DNA from: Setomelanomma holmii | Lineage: Eukaryota > Ascomycota > Dothideomycetes > Pleosporales > Phaeosphaeriaceae | Length of the DNA: 64,000 nucleotides | Direction: 5' to 3' | NCBI GenBank assembly: GCA_010015745.1 | Contig: ML978172.1 | Coordinates: 248,001 to 312,000, forward strand | Translations under genes and position numbers: made by a program | Shown: piece after piece, positions 33,952 to 46,224 of the stretch | Numbering within the stretch: the first letter of the stretch is position 1 | Layout of the letters: the number at the start of each line of letters is the position of its first letter | The notes under the pieces: model-generated | What the model saw: the letters and a program-made list of their open reading frames with translations, nothing else | Told to the model about the DNA's origin: nothing | The model's database searches: none

Positions 33952-36432
33952 TCATGTCGCGTTCGGTGTTGGCAATGTATATTCTGATTCGTGTGTTGTC
34001 GTGCTAAACTTCATTAGCCAAGCGATGAGAAGGATCGAGAATTCCAACGACCGGTCAACATACTGTTCAGTCGCAGTCGCCATCATAGGAACATCCAGAC
34101 CAGCACCCACATCCCACCAACCCTCGGACCAGTTTCGTGCCATGAAGTCAGACTCCAAGGCCCGAACGAAGCCATGCGGTTGGGCCGGATCGTCGAAGTT
34201 AAAGGGGAAGTCAGGAAAGGACGCGAAGGCTGCAGCGTCAAACTCAGGCATCACATTTATCTCTCCTGCTATGCCCCCAGAAGCCTGCATCCTTTGTCGC
34301 TCGTCTTGTATGCTCCTCGACACCTTGTTCAGAGCATTAATGGTCCTGGCAAAGGGCAGAAAGTCTACACGTTGCGCAGAAGTCTCTTCCATAGCAGCAC
34401 CGATACGTTCCAGAATGTGGACGTCTTCTTCGCAGTCATCCGGATCGCTGCATGCTAGCACGTGCTCGTACAGTGTAAAAACTGCGCAAAATGGATAGAA
34501 GCTTATGAAGCTACAATGTCTTATGTTAGCAAAAAAACCGTGTTGGCCAGAAATTGATGACATCAAACTTACTGAACACAGCCAAAGTATGCCGGCTCAT
34601 GTTGGTCCGCGCTTACGCTGAACTCGAGCGCGATTTGAGTGACCTTCCGAGCAGCGCGGAGAGATATCTTGTCGACCGAATTGCTATTTGCACCTGATCT
34701 CTGGACTAGTCGTTGTATACCTATGATGATCGCATACACATTCATGACGTGGTCTGCAATGAGGTAGCGGAGACTGACTGATATGCTGTCCGACCGCATC
34801 AGCGACTCCAACCTCCATTCGGCTAACAGTTCTTCCAGCTGCGTGCAGAAATGGTTGGCTTTATGCTCAACCAAATCGTTCTCGTCAATAGTGCAGTGGT
34901 CGATCTCGTTCACCATCTCTGCTGTCATAAGAGTATATCTTGTCCAAACCACTACTATGCTTATCTGCATTGCGGATGGCTGCATGTTATTGAGGCGGAA
35001 GAAGTTCGGTGGTCTGATCTTCTTCGCTGCCCAGCGTACCTGGTGTAAGATCAGCTTGTGTCCAGTAGCATGTCAGCAGGGTAGACTCTGAGCTTGTACG
35101 CTTCATCTATAGTAGCACTACTGCTACTGCTCACTTATTTCTCGCCGACAAATAGGACGGTACTCACCACTGTGGGCTTGCCATAGAACAGCCGAAACAG
35201 TATATCCGTCGATAGCACCTGCCAGTAGAGATATCGATAAGCATCTCGTGCATCCTCCTCCTCGAAGGTCTTTGCTGGCACAACGTCAAGTTGATCGATC
35301 TTTCGCAATTTGACATACTGGCAGGACTTGCAATGAAACTTCCACGATAATTGGTAGTCGTGATTTGTAATTGCAGTCCACGCTGTCAATGCAGCTATAT
35401 GGCCATCCAGGTCCGTCAAATCCGGTGTTTCAAGCCAGGCAGGAACGGTTTCCAATACCTTGAAATACATTGCTTGGGCAATGGGGTCACCCAAGCCGCG
35501 CAACTGCATTAGGCCGTAGTATAAAGCATTATAGTACATGACGTACATCCCAGGCTCGATGTTCACGTACGGGGATTTGACGATGTCGGGTATAAGCCTC
35601 AGGAAGTCGAAGTCGAGAGGTATGGCGAACGTGTCAGGCACGATCATGGTAGCGATAAGACGAATAAAAGCATCGATACAAGCTTTCGCTTCGTCTGAAG
35701 ATAGCTGCGTGTTGACTTTCGATGCATCAGTACGAATGCGAAGTCGTCCCAGCTCGTCCAGTGCGTCGTTCAACGATAGCATGGCATTGTCGATGTGCGA
35801 TGCAGGTGTGCTTACGGGGGTCGCCTGGTTTTGAAAGTTGCGTCGGACATTTGATGCCATCTGAAAGATCCATGCTTCATGGTACTTAGCATTCGTATCT
35901 ACAATTCTGGCATCTACGAGCTCACATTCCTGGCCGTCCCTATTCAGCAAGGAAAGGTTAGGAGACGGTACAGATTCTGTACTAGCAGTGGCTTCGGACG
36001 GCGCATCTGAGTCAGGATGAGGAAAGGTCACCGATCTGCTTCAATGTTAGCTAAACTCGGTTGGAGGGCCTCGATGCGCAACTCACGGTGAAGGATCAGG
36101 ATCCGCACGACTGACTTGCTTCTCCAACTGCTCAAGTCGTTGGTATAGGTGATGAACCGCAACACGTGGCTGTGCATGCCTCGGCCTTTGGCGCCGCTCA
36201 ACATACTGGCATTCAGTTTTTGCAGTTATGCACTGGTGGCATACAGGTTCTCCTTTGTCGCACTTGATCTAGCAGTGTATTTAGCGTCAAATACTCCACA
36301 ATATCACAGTAGACTAGCAAGACGTCTTAGACGCTTCTCGTACCTTTTTGCGCTTGCATCGTACGCACTGATTGGTACGTCAGCGATGGGGAGCGGCAAA
36401 TGTGGGTGCAGGTGTGGTACAGCAAGCTTCAT
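33952..36432 (-). CDS. Zn2Cys6 transcription factor
   Basis: Six exons by splice-site reading: 36432-36421, 36367-36344, 36268-36087, 36035-35168, 35039-34573 and 34510-33952. The joined frame is 2112 bases, 703 residues. The binuclear zinc cluster is assembled across two introns: C5 VR C8 KRKKIK C15 DKGEPV C22 HQ C25 ITAKTE C32, with canonical spacing. A coiled segment (HHLYQRLEQLEKQV) follows, a usual dimerisation element, and then a long middle region typical of the fungal-specific factor domain. It should bind CGG-type sites. The tiny first two exons rest on short matches and are the least sure part. It is divergent from a PDR transporter across about 820 bases, so it may control that gene. 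Confidence 0.82.
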
Positions 36433-36958
36433 GGCGGAATGCCAATGCAGATCAGGGCCACCAACAGCTGCATAGATCCAGAAAGAGCACCGTGAAATTT
36501 CTAACCCCGTTAATGTGTTGCAGACAGACGCTTTCCGGAATGACAGGAGACCGGTAGTGCGAGGGAAACGGCCGCCATCACCCCACCATTTTGTTTGCTG
36601 TGCAATGAGATAGCCTAGGCGGGCTAAGACGACATGATGGAATGGATCGTTTGCCTGATGAGTCGAAACGCTTGGTGATGAGTTTCGTTGCCCAGGAAGT
36701 GATAGTCGCGGCTTCCTGAAGACCGCGAAAGTCCGGATGGGTTCATGCATTGGCCACATCCAATGGGTCAGCCAATGAGAAGTTCGCATGCTGGACTTTC
36801 GGGCCACATCGAAAGTGCGCATATGGACAAACTGGTGAGGCTCTTCCATCCACCTTTAAGCAATGCGCGGAAATATAGACACCGAGCGCGTCGAACCCGC
36901 CTGCGTCATGCGCTGGGCTGGAGTCATGTTCGACTTGTCAATTCGTAATGAGCCTCCG

Positions 36959-36966
36959 ACCGCGGT
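36959..36966 (+). promoter_or_regulatory. CCGCGG palindrome, candidate pleiotropic drug response element
   Basis: ACCGCGGT is a perfect palindrome made of facing CCG/CGG half-sites, the type of site bound by Zn2Cys6 homodimers; the yeast PDRE core is CCGCGG. It lies in the region shared by the Zn2Cys6 gene and the PDR transporter, 13 bases before a TATAAAT box pointing towards the transporter. Function is inferred from position and sequence. Confidence 0.5.
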
Positions 36967-36979
36967 GCCTTCTGCGTTC

Positions 36980-36986
36980 TATAAAT
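36980..36986 (+). promoter_or_regulatory. TATA box upstream of the PDR transporter
   Basis: TATAAAT, about 270 bases before the transporter ATG at 37256 and just downstream of the CCGCGG site. This leaves a long but acceptable 5' untranslated region. Confidence 0.45.
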
Positions 36987-37255
36987 GCGTACGAAGAGCT
37001 TCACTCAGAACGAGGCAGCCGCGAGACAATGCACATTCATTTCCTTAGTCCGGTACCGGCCCAAGTCTCCGTCTACAATCTGTCAATCGCAATTTTCACC
37101 AAACGCGGTTAAGGGCCAGCGACGGTGCAAGCAGCTCAAGTAGGGACAGTGGTTGCGATCTTGAAGACCTCCAGCAAAACGTTTGCCGAGTTGACACATT
37201 TCACCAAAAAGCATACCTTTTCGTTGCTTTAGCTTTGTCTGAGCCTGCAAAAAAG

Positions 37256-40200
37256 ATGGCCGCCGCGCTAAGCGCTGCTAAGGAGCAAGCCAACCATGAA
37301 TTGTAAGTTTCCACATTTCTCCTCGCGCCCGTAGAGATGTAAGTCATGTGAGTAATCGAAAGCTTATTTGTCTCTAGGAACCCATGTTTGTATCCTATAA
37401 TTCATACCAACGTGTGGTCATCGACTTCAGAGCTGGAGAAGTCGGATGAACAACAGCAGGACCATGCAATTCTGGACCTCGTCCGCAAGTTCACAAACCA
37501 ATCGGAACATCACCACTATGGATCGCCGTTTGAGGCAGGTGAAGATAGCTCACTCGATCCGAAAAGCGATAACTTTCGAGCGAAAGACTGGGCTAAGGCC
37601 TTCTACAACCTGCGATACAGCGGCGATGAAGCGATCCCTCGTGTCGCTGGTGTAGCCTTCAAGAATCTCAATGTATGGGGCAAAGGCTCTTCAACGGATT
37701 TTCAATCGACCGTCGGCAATAAAATACTAAAGTTGCCATCACTGCTTGGGCGAGGCGCTCAAAAGGTCGAAATCTTACGCGACTTGGACGGCTTAATACT
37801 TCCCGGTGAGCAACTATGTGTCTTGGGTCCACCAGGGTAGGTTTTGCACCTGAAGCGAAGTCTTATGTACTAAGATGACTTAGGTCCGGCTGTTCTACAT
37901 TGCTCAAGACGATCGCTGGAGAGACTCATGGCTTTCAAGTCAGCCCAGACTCTTATGTCAATTACCAAGGCATTCCTTCCAAGGACATGAGCACGTCCTT
38001 TCGAGGCGAAGCTATATACACTGCTGAAGTAGACGCGCATTTCCCGCAACTCAGTGTTGGTGATACGCTATACTTCGCAGCTTTGGCGCGTGCACCTGCC
38101 CAACTCCCTGGCGGTGTCGGCCGAAATCGATACGCCGAGCACCTTCGAGACGTGAGACACTTGTTCGCTTTTCCACTCAATGAATCTTATGCTGACGCAG
38201 TGCAGGTCATAATGGCTATGTTTGGCATTGGTCATACTGTGAACACCAAGGTTGGCAACGATTTTGTACGCGGCGTCAGCGGCGGCGAGCGTAAGAGAGC
38301 GACAATCGCCGAAGCTGCTCTCAGCTTCGCGCCATTGCAATGTTGGGACAACTCCACGCGTGGACTTGACTCCGCCAATGCAGTGGAGTTTTGCAAGACG
38401 CTGCAGACGCAATGCGATGTATTTGGTGCGTCTACTTGTGTTGCTATCTACCAAGCGCCACAAGCAGCTTACGAAGTCAGTCTATGTAGTTCCTGGGGTG
38501 CCTCGTATCGAGGAAAAGCTAACACGTTTCAGGTCTTCGACAAGGTGACTGTCTTGTACAAAGGACGGCAAATATACTTTGGTCCTGCGAAAGACGCACG
38601 TGAATACTTTGAAAGCCTCGGATTCGAATGTCCGCCCTCGCAAACCACGCCTGACTTCCTCACCTCGATGACATCGCCTACTGAACGCCGAGTCAAGGCA
38701 GGCTATGAAGGTAATACACCGCGAACCTCGAATGACTTCGCTCGATGCTGGAAAGAGAGCCCTGACAGGCAGCGATTAGTCCAAGACATTGAGCTATACA
38801 GTCAGGAGCATCCACTTAGTGGCGAAGACCATCACCAGTTTGCTCTTGCTCGCAAGCTTGAGAAGTCCTCAAAGCAGCGCCAACGATCGCCGTATACGTT
38901 GTCATACTGGAGACAGATCAAGCTTTGTATGTGGCGCGAAGTGCAGAGGCTGAAGAATGATCCGAGTGTGCCACTGGTCATGCTGTCAGTCAACTTCATC
39001 GAGGCGCTCATCATAGCTAGTATCTTCTACAATCTCCCAGCGACGACGGCATCCTTCTTTCAGAGAGGAGGCATACTCTTCATGATGGTCAGTTCCTACA
39101 CGATGGCGCTGATAGCGTCTCCATTGATAGTCGTGTGAATGCAGCTGACACCTCACATCAGGTCCTTCTCAATGCATTTGGCAGCATACTAGAGATCATG
39201 TCGCTGTACGCAAAGCGAACCATCGTGGAAAAGGTACTGAGCTCCTTCTTTGAAAGTAATCGATGCTAATACCTACTCTAGCACAATCGCTACGCTCTAT
39301 ACCATCCGAGTGCCGAAGCGATGTCCTCGATGATTGTCGACATGCCATACAAGATCACAAACTCATTGATCGTGAACAGCACTCTGTATTTCATGGCCAA
39401 CCTCCGTCGCGAACCCGGCCCCTTCTTTTTCTTCATGCTGATAGCATTCACGATGATGCTGTCAATGAGCATGTTTTTCCGCCTCTTTGCATCCATGACG
39501 AAGACGATTGAACAGGCACTCGCTCCTTCAAGCATCATCTTGCTGCTGTTGGTCATGTATACGGGCTTTGCGATTCCGGTTCAGTATATGAGGAGGTAGG
39601 TTCGCCTTCTTTCTGTGAATTTTATCGTTACCGAGCGAGTGAGCTTCAGTGCAATACTGACCTTTGTAGATGGGCAAGCTGGCTTCGATGGCTGAACCCT
39701 ATCTCCTACGGATTCGAGAGCGTCATGGTCAACGAATTCAACGGTCGCCAGTTCGAGTGCTCTCAATTCGTTCCCAGCGGTCCAGCCTACACTGGTATTG
39801 CTGCAGACCAAAGAGCCTGCGCTGTGCAGGGATCTCAGCCCGGCGCAAGCTTTGTCGAGGGCAGCACGTATGTCGAGACCGCATTCCAGTATCAGTACGG
39901 GAACCGATGGCGCAACTACGGAATCATTGTCGTACTTACAGTCGCATTATTCAATGCGCACCTCGTCATGAGCGAACTAGTAGCGTCGGAACGATCTAAA
40001 GGCGAAGTACTGGTGTTTCGACGATCGAAGATGAAGAGCAAGACTAAGAAGGCGACTATCGACGAAGAGACGGGTAGTGCTTCCGCCCACAGCGGCGAGA
40101 AGATCGATAGTAAGGGCGACAACAACTCCGAGCATCAAATGCAAAAGCAAGTTTCTATATTCCACTGGGAGAAGGCGAACTACGAGGTCCAGATCAAAGG

Positions 40201-42337
40201 CGAGACTCGAACGATCCTAGATTCAGTGGATGGTTGGATTAAACCTGGTACTCTAACGGCACTAATGGTAAGCCGAAAGAAAATTCACATCCAGGCAGCT
40301 GCTAATAGTTCGGCAGGGTGTATCTGGCGCTGGTAAAACAACACTTCTCGATGTGCTCGCCAGTCGAACCACCATGGGCGTGATTTCAGGTAACATGCTC
40401 GTGAACGGACGAGAGCGTGATGAGTCTTTTCAGAGAAAGACTGGCTACGTGATGCAGCAAGACATTCACCTACAGACCTCCACTGTGCGTGAGGCACTGG
40501 AATTCTCTGCACTTCTGCGACAGCCGCCAGAATATGGGAGCGACGAGCGACTAGCTTATGTCGATCACGTCATCAGCTTGCTCGACATGGAACAATATGC
40601 GGATGCTGTGGTCGGCGTACCAGGATCTGGCTTGAACGTAGAGCGTAAGTAAAACCCATGATAAATCTACCCGCAGCATGCTGAATCTATATAGAACGCA
40701 AGCGGCTCACAATAGGGATTGAGCTTGCCGCTCGTCCCACGCTCCTTCTCTTCCTTGATGAGCCAACATCTGGCCTCGACAGTCAAACGTCATGGTCGAT
40801 CTGTGACTTGATGGAAAAGCTCACACGCAATGGTCAAGCCATCTTCTGTACGATGCATCAGCCATCATCTCTCCTATTCCAACGCTTCGATCGGCTCCTC
40901 CTCCTAGCCAAAGGTGGTCGCACCGTCTACTTCGGCGACATCGGCCGTGATGCAAAGATACTCCTCGACTACTTCGCTCGCAACGGAGCGCCAGAGTGTC
41001 CAGCTGGCACAAACCCAGCCGAGTACATGCTCGAAGCAATCGGTGCTGCTCCAGGTGCCCACACAGCCATCGACTGGCCCACAGTCTGGAAAGAAAGCAA
41101 AGAGTACTCACATGTGCAGGAAGAACTCAGCCGACTACGAGACCTCACCAACCAACCTTCCGCAGTCATGGACTCGTCCGAAGCCAGCTACCAAGAATTC
41201 GCCGCACCATTCACAACCCAACTCCGCTCCGTGGCACTCCGCTGTGCCCAACAATACTGGCGCACCCCATCATACATTTACTCCAAAGCCATCCTGACAG
41301 TCGGATGTTCCCTCCTCATTGGACTCTCCTTCCTAAACGGCAAGAACACCATACAAGGCCTGCAAAACCAAATGTTCGGCGTCTTCATCTTCCTCTTCAT
41401 CGTCATACAGCTCTTGTATCAAATCATGCCTCTATTCGTAAGCCAACGGACACTGTACGAAGCAAGGGAGAGACAGTCGAAAACGTATGCGTGGCAAGCG
41501 TTTGTCGTGTCGAATATTGTTATCGAAATGGCTTGGAATGCTGTAAGTGTATTCCCTCTTCATCCTCCATCTCCAAGATTAGTTGGCTGATGTATACGAT
41601 GACAGCTCATGGCAATATTCTGTTTCCTAGTCTGGTACTACCCCGTCGGTCTTTACCGGAACGCGGAACATACAGACGCTGTGCACATTCGAGCCGTACA
41701 CACATTACTGCTCATCATAGCGACCTTCTTGTTCGCGAGCAGTCTCGCACATTTACTCATTGCGGGATCACCGAACGAGGAAATCGCCGGCGCGTTTGCG
41801 ACGCTGTTGAGCATCATGTTGTATGCGTTTTGCGGCATCCTCGCGGGTCCGAACGATCTGCCGCGGTTTTGGATATTCATATATAGGGTACGTTTGACTC
41901 TTCTCTAGCCTACCTGACAGACCGACATGCTAATGTGGAAACAGGTTAATCCTTTCACATACCTCGTGTCCTCATTCATGTCCACCACCCTCGGCCAAGC
42001 ACCCGCTTACTGCGCCGAATCTGAATTCCAGACTTTCTTCCCGCCGTTAAACCAGAGCTGTGCAACGTATATGGCAGAATACATCTCCACCGCAGGCGGA
42101 TATCTACGCGACCCGATGGCTACGAGCGCGTGTCAGTATTGCCAGATGGATAGCACAAACCAGTTCCTCGAACGTAGCAACGCGAATTGGGATACGCGCT
42201 GGCGCGACTTTGCGCTGTTGTGGGTGTATGTTGGTGTCAATGTACTTGGAGCGGTGGGTGCGTATTGGCTGTTCCGCGTGCCGAAGGGGAAGAAGGCGAA
42301 GGAGAGGAATGAGTCATGTAGTGGGAGGGACGGGTAG
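37256..42337 (+). CDS. PDR-type (ABCG) drug efflux transporter
   Basis: Eleven exons: 37256-37302, 37378-37836, 37884-38475, 38533-39087, 39162-39233, 39282-39595, 39670-40267, 40317-40644, 40695-41542, 41606-41887 and 41945-42337. The sum is 1495 residues, normal for full-length fungal PDR pumps. The layout is (NBD-TMD)2. NBD1 has the degenerate Walker A GPPGSGCS (Cys172 for Lys), signature VSGGE near 300 and a WDNSTRGLD Walker B variant; NBD2 has canonical GVSGAGKTT near 880 and LLLFLDEPTSGLD. This asymmetry is a mark of fungal ABCG exporters. Hydrophobic clusters flank both halves. It should export hydrophobic toxins or metabolites at the plasma membrane using ATP. The intron at 38476-38532 starts GTCAGT and is the least certain. 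It is divergent from a Zn2Cys6 gene. Confidence 0.93.
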
Positions 42338-42678
42338 TAGAGCGAGGAGGATATTTAGCTTTTTTTGTGGGTGGTGTGGCGCAGTCCGTGGGTTTGGGGG
42401 TTCGGAGGAGATTAGAGTAGACACTGGGATGTACACATTTGTAATATTCACCTTGGGCTCTTTGGATATTAGACTGCCTACGCATGTCTGGTGCGAGAAG
42501 GAGCTGGTCAACACAGGAAGCTATCGTTGCGGATTCAAGCAGTAGATCAGCGCGAGCTGATGGTGAGAAATGTCACGGATCTTCGAATTACCCAACGACA
42601 TGACGTGAAGTCATGTACCGCGCACATACAGCGTCCAAGTCCAAAACCAAGCAATGTACAAGGTGATTTTACATTCCC
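42338..42678. other. convergent intergenic region
   Basis: The gap between the PDR transporter and the mitochondrial gene on the other strand holds only their 3' ends. Confidence 0.5.
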
Positions 42679-43989
42679 TTACCGCCCAGGATTCATGCCG
42701 TGCATGAGCTCAGGCTTGTCTAGCACCATACCACGTAGCAAGATCCATTGCCTCAAGCCCTCCCACTCGTCGCCTTCTTCGTCACCTCGCCTCCATACCT
42801 CCTTGAATCCCCATGCACATGCTATCCGATCCAATGCTGCTCGCTCGTCCTCTCGTACGTATCGGTCTAGTAGGGGTACACCAGGTCGCCAGACAACGCG
42901 GTCGTGGTGGTCATTGTACGTTGTAAGCGCCACGAAGCCTAGGGTGCCGGTGCACATGACGTACGTGCTTATGCCGGCAAAGGCGTATAGTTTGAAGGTC
43001 CAGGGGTCAATGTACCCGCTGTACACAGACATTTCTTGGGCAATCATGTAGATTGCGAGAGGTGTCATGGCAGCCAAGACTGATGGAAGTCCCATTTTGG
43101 TAATCATGCGATGTCTTCGCCATGCTGGCGCACGATATGTGTGGTCGACCACGGCGAGGGCAAGCGTGAGGTCTTTGGCCTCGATAGCTGCTGTCAGTGC
43201 CTCGTCAGCCAGGTCTGCAGGAACCGCCTGCTTCGCTGCCTTTGGTGATGGCTTCGCGAACTTTGGCGGCGACGAGCCCTCAACGGGTACAGGCTTGTTC
43301 GCAAAGAGATACAGAGCCTCAGGTATAGTCTTTGGGCGTGCGAGTAGCCGTTGTAGGTGGATATATAAGCCCAAAACATTGGGCGACATGAAGACCTTCT
43401 CGTGTCTTATGAAATCCTCAGCGAGCTGTGAGAGGTATGCTGGCGAAGGGAGTGCATCGAGTCCGAATGACTTCGACTTTGTCCTGATCTTGCTCGCCCT
43501 GCCATTTTCTTCGCCGCTCAACCCTGACAGTATTGCGCCCGCTGAGCTCTGTCGAATGGGGGCTTTCGCAGGCAGCGGCTGCCGCGACCGTATGGCAATT
43601 GCTAGTCGTGCAACATCTTCCAACTCATCGAGCACTCGCAGTATCGCATCCTCGGACTCGATCTTGGGGGAATCGTAAATTGCCTTGATTTGTGCCTCTA
43701 CCTCCGCAAGCTTTCCCTTGACCGCAGCAATCCTGTCAGAGAACGGCAATGCCTCGTCCGGCGCATTGAAAGGCTCCGCAAACGCGCTGGCAGTCGTTGT
43801 GGTCACCCCTCGAGTGAAGGTGCGTGGCGTTGCGACATGTCTCCGCGCGGGTGAGTTCCGTGTAGAGGGTGCCTTGAGGGTCGAGATGGACGCAAACGCG
43901 CGTCGACGTGCAGGCTGCTGCGATATAAAGTCGCACAATTGGCAGACTGGCCGCGATCGCAGGCGCATTGGCAGGCTGCCGGGCTTCAT
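42679..43989 (-). CDS. predicted mitochondrial membrane protein of unknown function
   Basis: Intronless, 436 residues from ATG at 43989. The first 70 residues are rich in Arg, Ser and Thr with few acids, as in a mitochondrial presequence. A helical region follows (KGKLAEVEAQIKAIY; DAILRVLDELEDVARLAIAI), then a basic middle, and near the C-terminus two hydrophobic segments (MGLPSVLAAMTPLAIYMIA and LYAFAGISTYVMCTGTLGFVAL) that look like inner-membrane helices facing each other with a short loop. A tryptophan-rich C-terminus follows. I recognise no family. The layout suggests an inner-membrane assembly or maintenance factor, which is inference. It is divergent from the verprolin-like gene across about 240 bases. 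Confidence 0.75.
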   Translation of the reverse strand: MKPGSLPMRLRSRPVCQLCDFISQQPARRRAFASISTLKAPSTRNSPARRHVATPRTFTRGVTTTTASAFAEPFNAPDEALPFSDRIAAVKGKLAEVEAQIKAIYDSPKIESEDAILRVLDELEDVARLAIAIRSRQPLPAKAPIRQSSAGAILSGLSGEENGRASKIRTKSKSFGLDALPSPAYLSQLAEDFIRHEKVFMSPNVLGLYIHLQRLLARPKTIPEALYLFANKPVPVEGSSPPKFAKPSPKAAKQAVPADLADEALTAAIEAKDLTLALAVVDHTYRAPAWRRHRMITKMGLPSVLAAMTPLAIYMIAQEMSVYSGYIDPWTFKLYAFAGISTYVMCTGTLGFVALTTYNDHHDRVVWRPGVPLLDRYVREDERAALDRIACAWGFKEVWRRGDEEGDEWEGLRQWILLRGMVLDKPELMHGMNPGR

Positions 43990-44231
43990 GGCGTGGGGAT
44001 GGCGCTGTGCAGGTGCGGCGGTCTTCGGGGAGTGACGAAGCTATGCGTGGCTGAGAGATGCGGCTTGGCAGCGACTCCAGTCGAATGTTCCAAGGAAGAG
44101 CCCAAACTTCACACACGACACCCATTGCACCAGGACGCACACGAGCAGGCTGCGAGAAACCATAGAAACTGCCCACATCACCAAAGAAAGAGCAGGAAAC
44201 CCACACTCCCCGCCAGAGCGCACACGACACA

Positions 44232-45789
44232 ATGCCCGCACCGCCGCCCCCTCCGCCCATGCCGCCCATGGGACGAGGCGCTGGAGGGCCACCACCGCCG
44301 CCGCCAATGCCGGGCATGAAGGCACCAGGAGGAAAGCCGCCGTCGGGAGCAGGAAGAGTACGTCGCAGTCACACCAAGGAGCAAACGGGGGGACATGATG
44401 CCAGGGTCCGCACGTCACAGGGCAACAGCTAACATGTCACAGGGAGCACTGCTGGGCGACATTAGCAAAGGCACCAGACTGAAGAAAGTCTCACAAATCA
44501 ACGACCGATCGGCACCCATAGTTGGCCAAGTAAAAGACGCTGCGCCCGCTATAGGAGGAGCACCACCAGTGCCTGGCATGGGAAGGCCGCCTGCACCGCC
44601 TGGAGGACTCGCACCGCCTGTGCCTGGAGGGGGAAACCGAGCGAGGAGCAATAGCGATACAGGAGGAGACAGCGCCATGGCATCTGCCCCGCAGCTCGGA
44701 GGTCTGTTCGCTGGAGGCATGCCAAAGTTGAGGAAGTCGGGTGGGGTCAAAACAGGTGCAGATCAGGGCAATGCGCCGTACCTGTCGGATCCAGAGACAT
44801 CGCGAAGTTCAGTGCCGATACCACCGCGAGCATCAGCACCGAAACCTCCAGGAGCCCCGCCTGCACCGCCAATTCCTAGTGGACGACCCTCGTTGAACCC
44901 CATTCGCGGCAACCTGATAGACTCGAGACCCTCATCGGTTGCCTCGAGTATAAGCATGAAGCCAAAACCGCCTCCACCAATTGGCAAGAAGCCGCCCATC
45001 CCACCACCGTCTTCGCGCAAACCCTCTGGACTGGCACCTCCGCATCCAGCGTTCCCAGCTAGAGCACCGCCTGTCCCCGGAAGCGCACCACCTGCACCAC
45101 CACCAGCACCGCCATCCGCGACACCAAGCGCACCACCTCCTCAGCCGCCAGGAGCAATCCCTCCAGCCCCACCCCCACCGGCGCCTTCATCTGCTCCACG
45201 ACCGCCTGTTCGATCAACCCCTCCTCCGCCACCAGGACCGCCGCCAACAAAAGCACCAGCAGACGATGATGAGTACGATCCGTACAAGTATGACAGCAGT
45301 AGTCCGTCGCGCGCACCTCCACCACCAGCACCTGCGCCACCGCCACCCAAGGCAGCAAACGGTCTTGGCCCTTCGTTAGCAGAACAAGCTGCTCGAAACG
45401 CGTTTGGTGCCGCTCATGGCCGTACATCACCCGCCGCTCCTCCACCACCGCCTCCTGCATCCGCACCATCACCTCCAGCGGCATCTGCACCCCCACCGCC
45501 TCCAAGCGCCGCACCCAGCCGACCTACACCCAGCCCTGCGCCGTCACGGTCTATGCTCGATGCAAGTTCTTATACGCTCACCAACGGCGGATCTGTGAGA
45601 AGTCCAATGAGTCCGGGCATGGTTGGAGGCGCTGTTCAGAAGGGCAAGATTGTCCCCATTCATGATCTGAGATGGAGATTCCAAGACGAAGCACAATTCC
45701 CACGGCCGAGGGACTTTTCAAATGGGCCGAAGCGATACCGTGCAGGGCGAGGGAGCAGTGTGCCTTTGGACTTGAGCGCGTACGAATGA
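44232..45789 (+). CDS. VRP1: verprolin/WIP-like actin-binding protein (WH2)
   Basis: Two exons, 44232-44357 and 44443-45789, with an 85-base intron; 490 residues. Verprolins bind monomeric actin and the WASP homologue Las17 at cortical actin patches during endocytosis. The N-terminus is polyproline (PPPPPPMPPMGRG). A WH2 motif spans the splice (GALLGDISKGTRLKKV, about residues 43-58). The rest is strongly Pro/Ala-rich with many PPAPP repeats, ending in a conserved-looking tail (DLRWRFQDEAQFPRPRDF) that in this family contacts the WASP WH1 domain. The low-complexity DNA opens long frames on other strands; these are not genes. Confidence 0.9.
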
Positions 45790-46084
45790 CGGAAGTGAGT
45801 TGTCTTAGCACTGTGTATATATTGCTATCGAGTTAGGGTCCGGGATACGGATAGATATTGCAGCTTAGCCATGGCGTTCAAGGCGCCAGTCCAAAGAAAA
45901 GAGATAAATCTCGCCGTTCGAAACAAATCACATTATGTTGGATGCAAGATTGCTTCCATGCACTGTGGACATTGCAACATGTTGTAAAGTGTGACAGCTG
46001 TCGACCCTCAGTGAGCCCTTGCCGGCAAAAAGGAACAACCTTCCCGCACACTGCAATGTCCTGCTACAGGACGCGACCCCGAAC
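45790..46084. other. intergenic between the verprolin-like gene and tRNA-Ser
   Basis: 3' flank of the verprolin-like gene. Nothing else recognised before the Pol III terminator. Confidence 0.5.
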
Positions 46085-46092
46085 AAAAAAAA
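46085..46092 (-). terminator. RNA polymerase III terminator for tRNA-Ser
   Basis: Eight T residues on the minus strand, 30 bases after the tRNA 3' end, the expected Pol III stop signal. Confidence 0.75.
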
Positions 46093-46121
46093 GGCATTTG
46101 TGATCACTTCTGGGTATTATG

Positions 46122-46224
46122 CGACACCTGTGTGATTCGAACACACGCTCCCGAAGGAACTGGCTAACTTCCATCCGATTGGATGATTAGCAGGCCAGCG
46201 CGTTAACCACTCCGCCAAAGTGCC
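46122..46224 (-). tRNA. tRNA-Ser(GCT) with an intron
   Basis: Minus-strand folding gives an acceptor stem GGCACTT with AGGTGTC (G-U pairs allowed), an A box TGGCGGAGTGG, an anticodon stem CTGGC with GCCAG, a variable arm TCC-TTCG-GGA typical of tRNA-Ser, and a T arm GTGTG-TTCGAAT-CACAC. The anticodon GCT follows CT in the loop. The loop has 29 instead of 7 bases, so about 22 bases after the anticodon form the intron, as in other fungal tRNA-Ser(GCT) genes. The mature length is about 81 bases. Confidence 0.9.

Noticed and set aside
44415..45379. Long frames on both strands inside the verprolin-like gene
   Set aside because: They are by-products of the GC-rich Pro/Ala codons. Only the plus-strand frame has the WH2 motif and the conserved tail.
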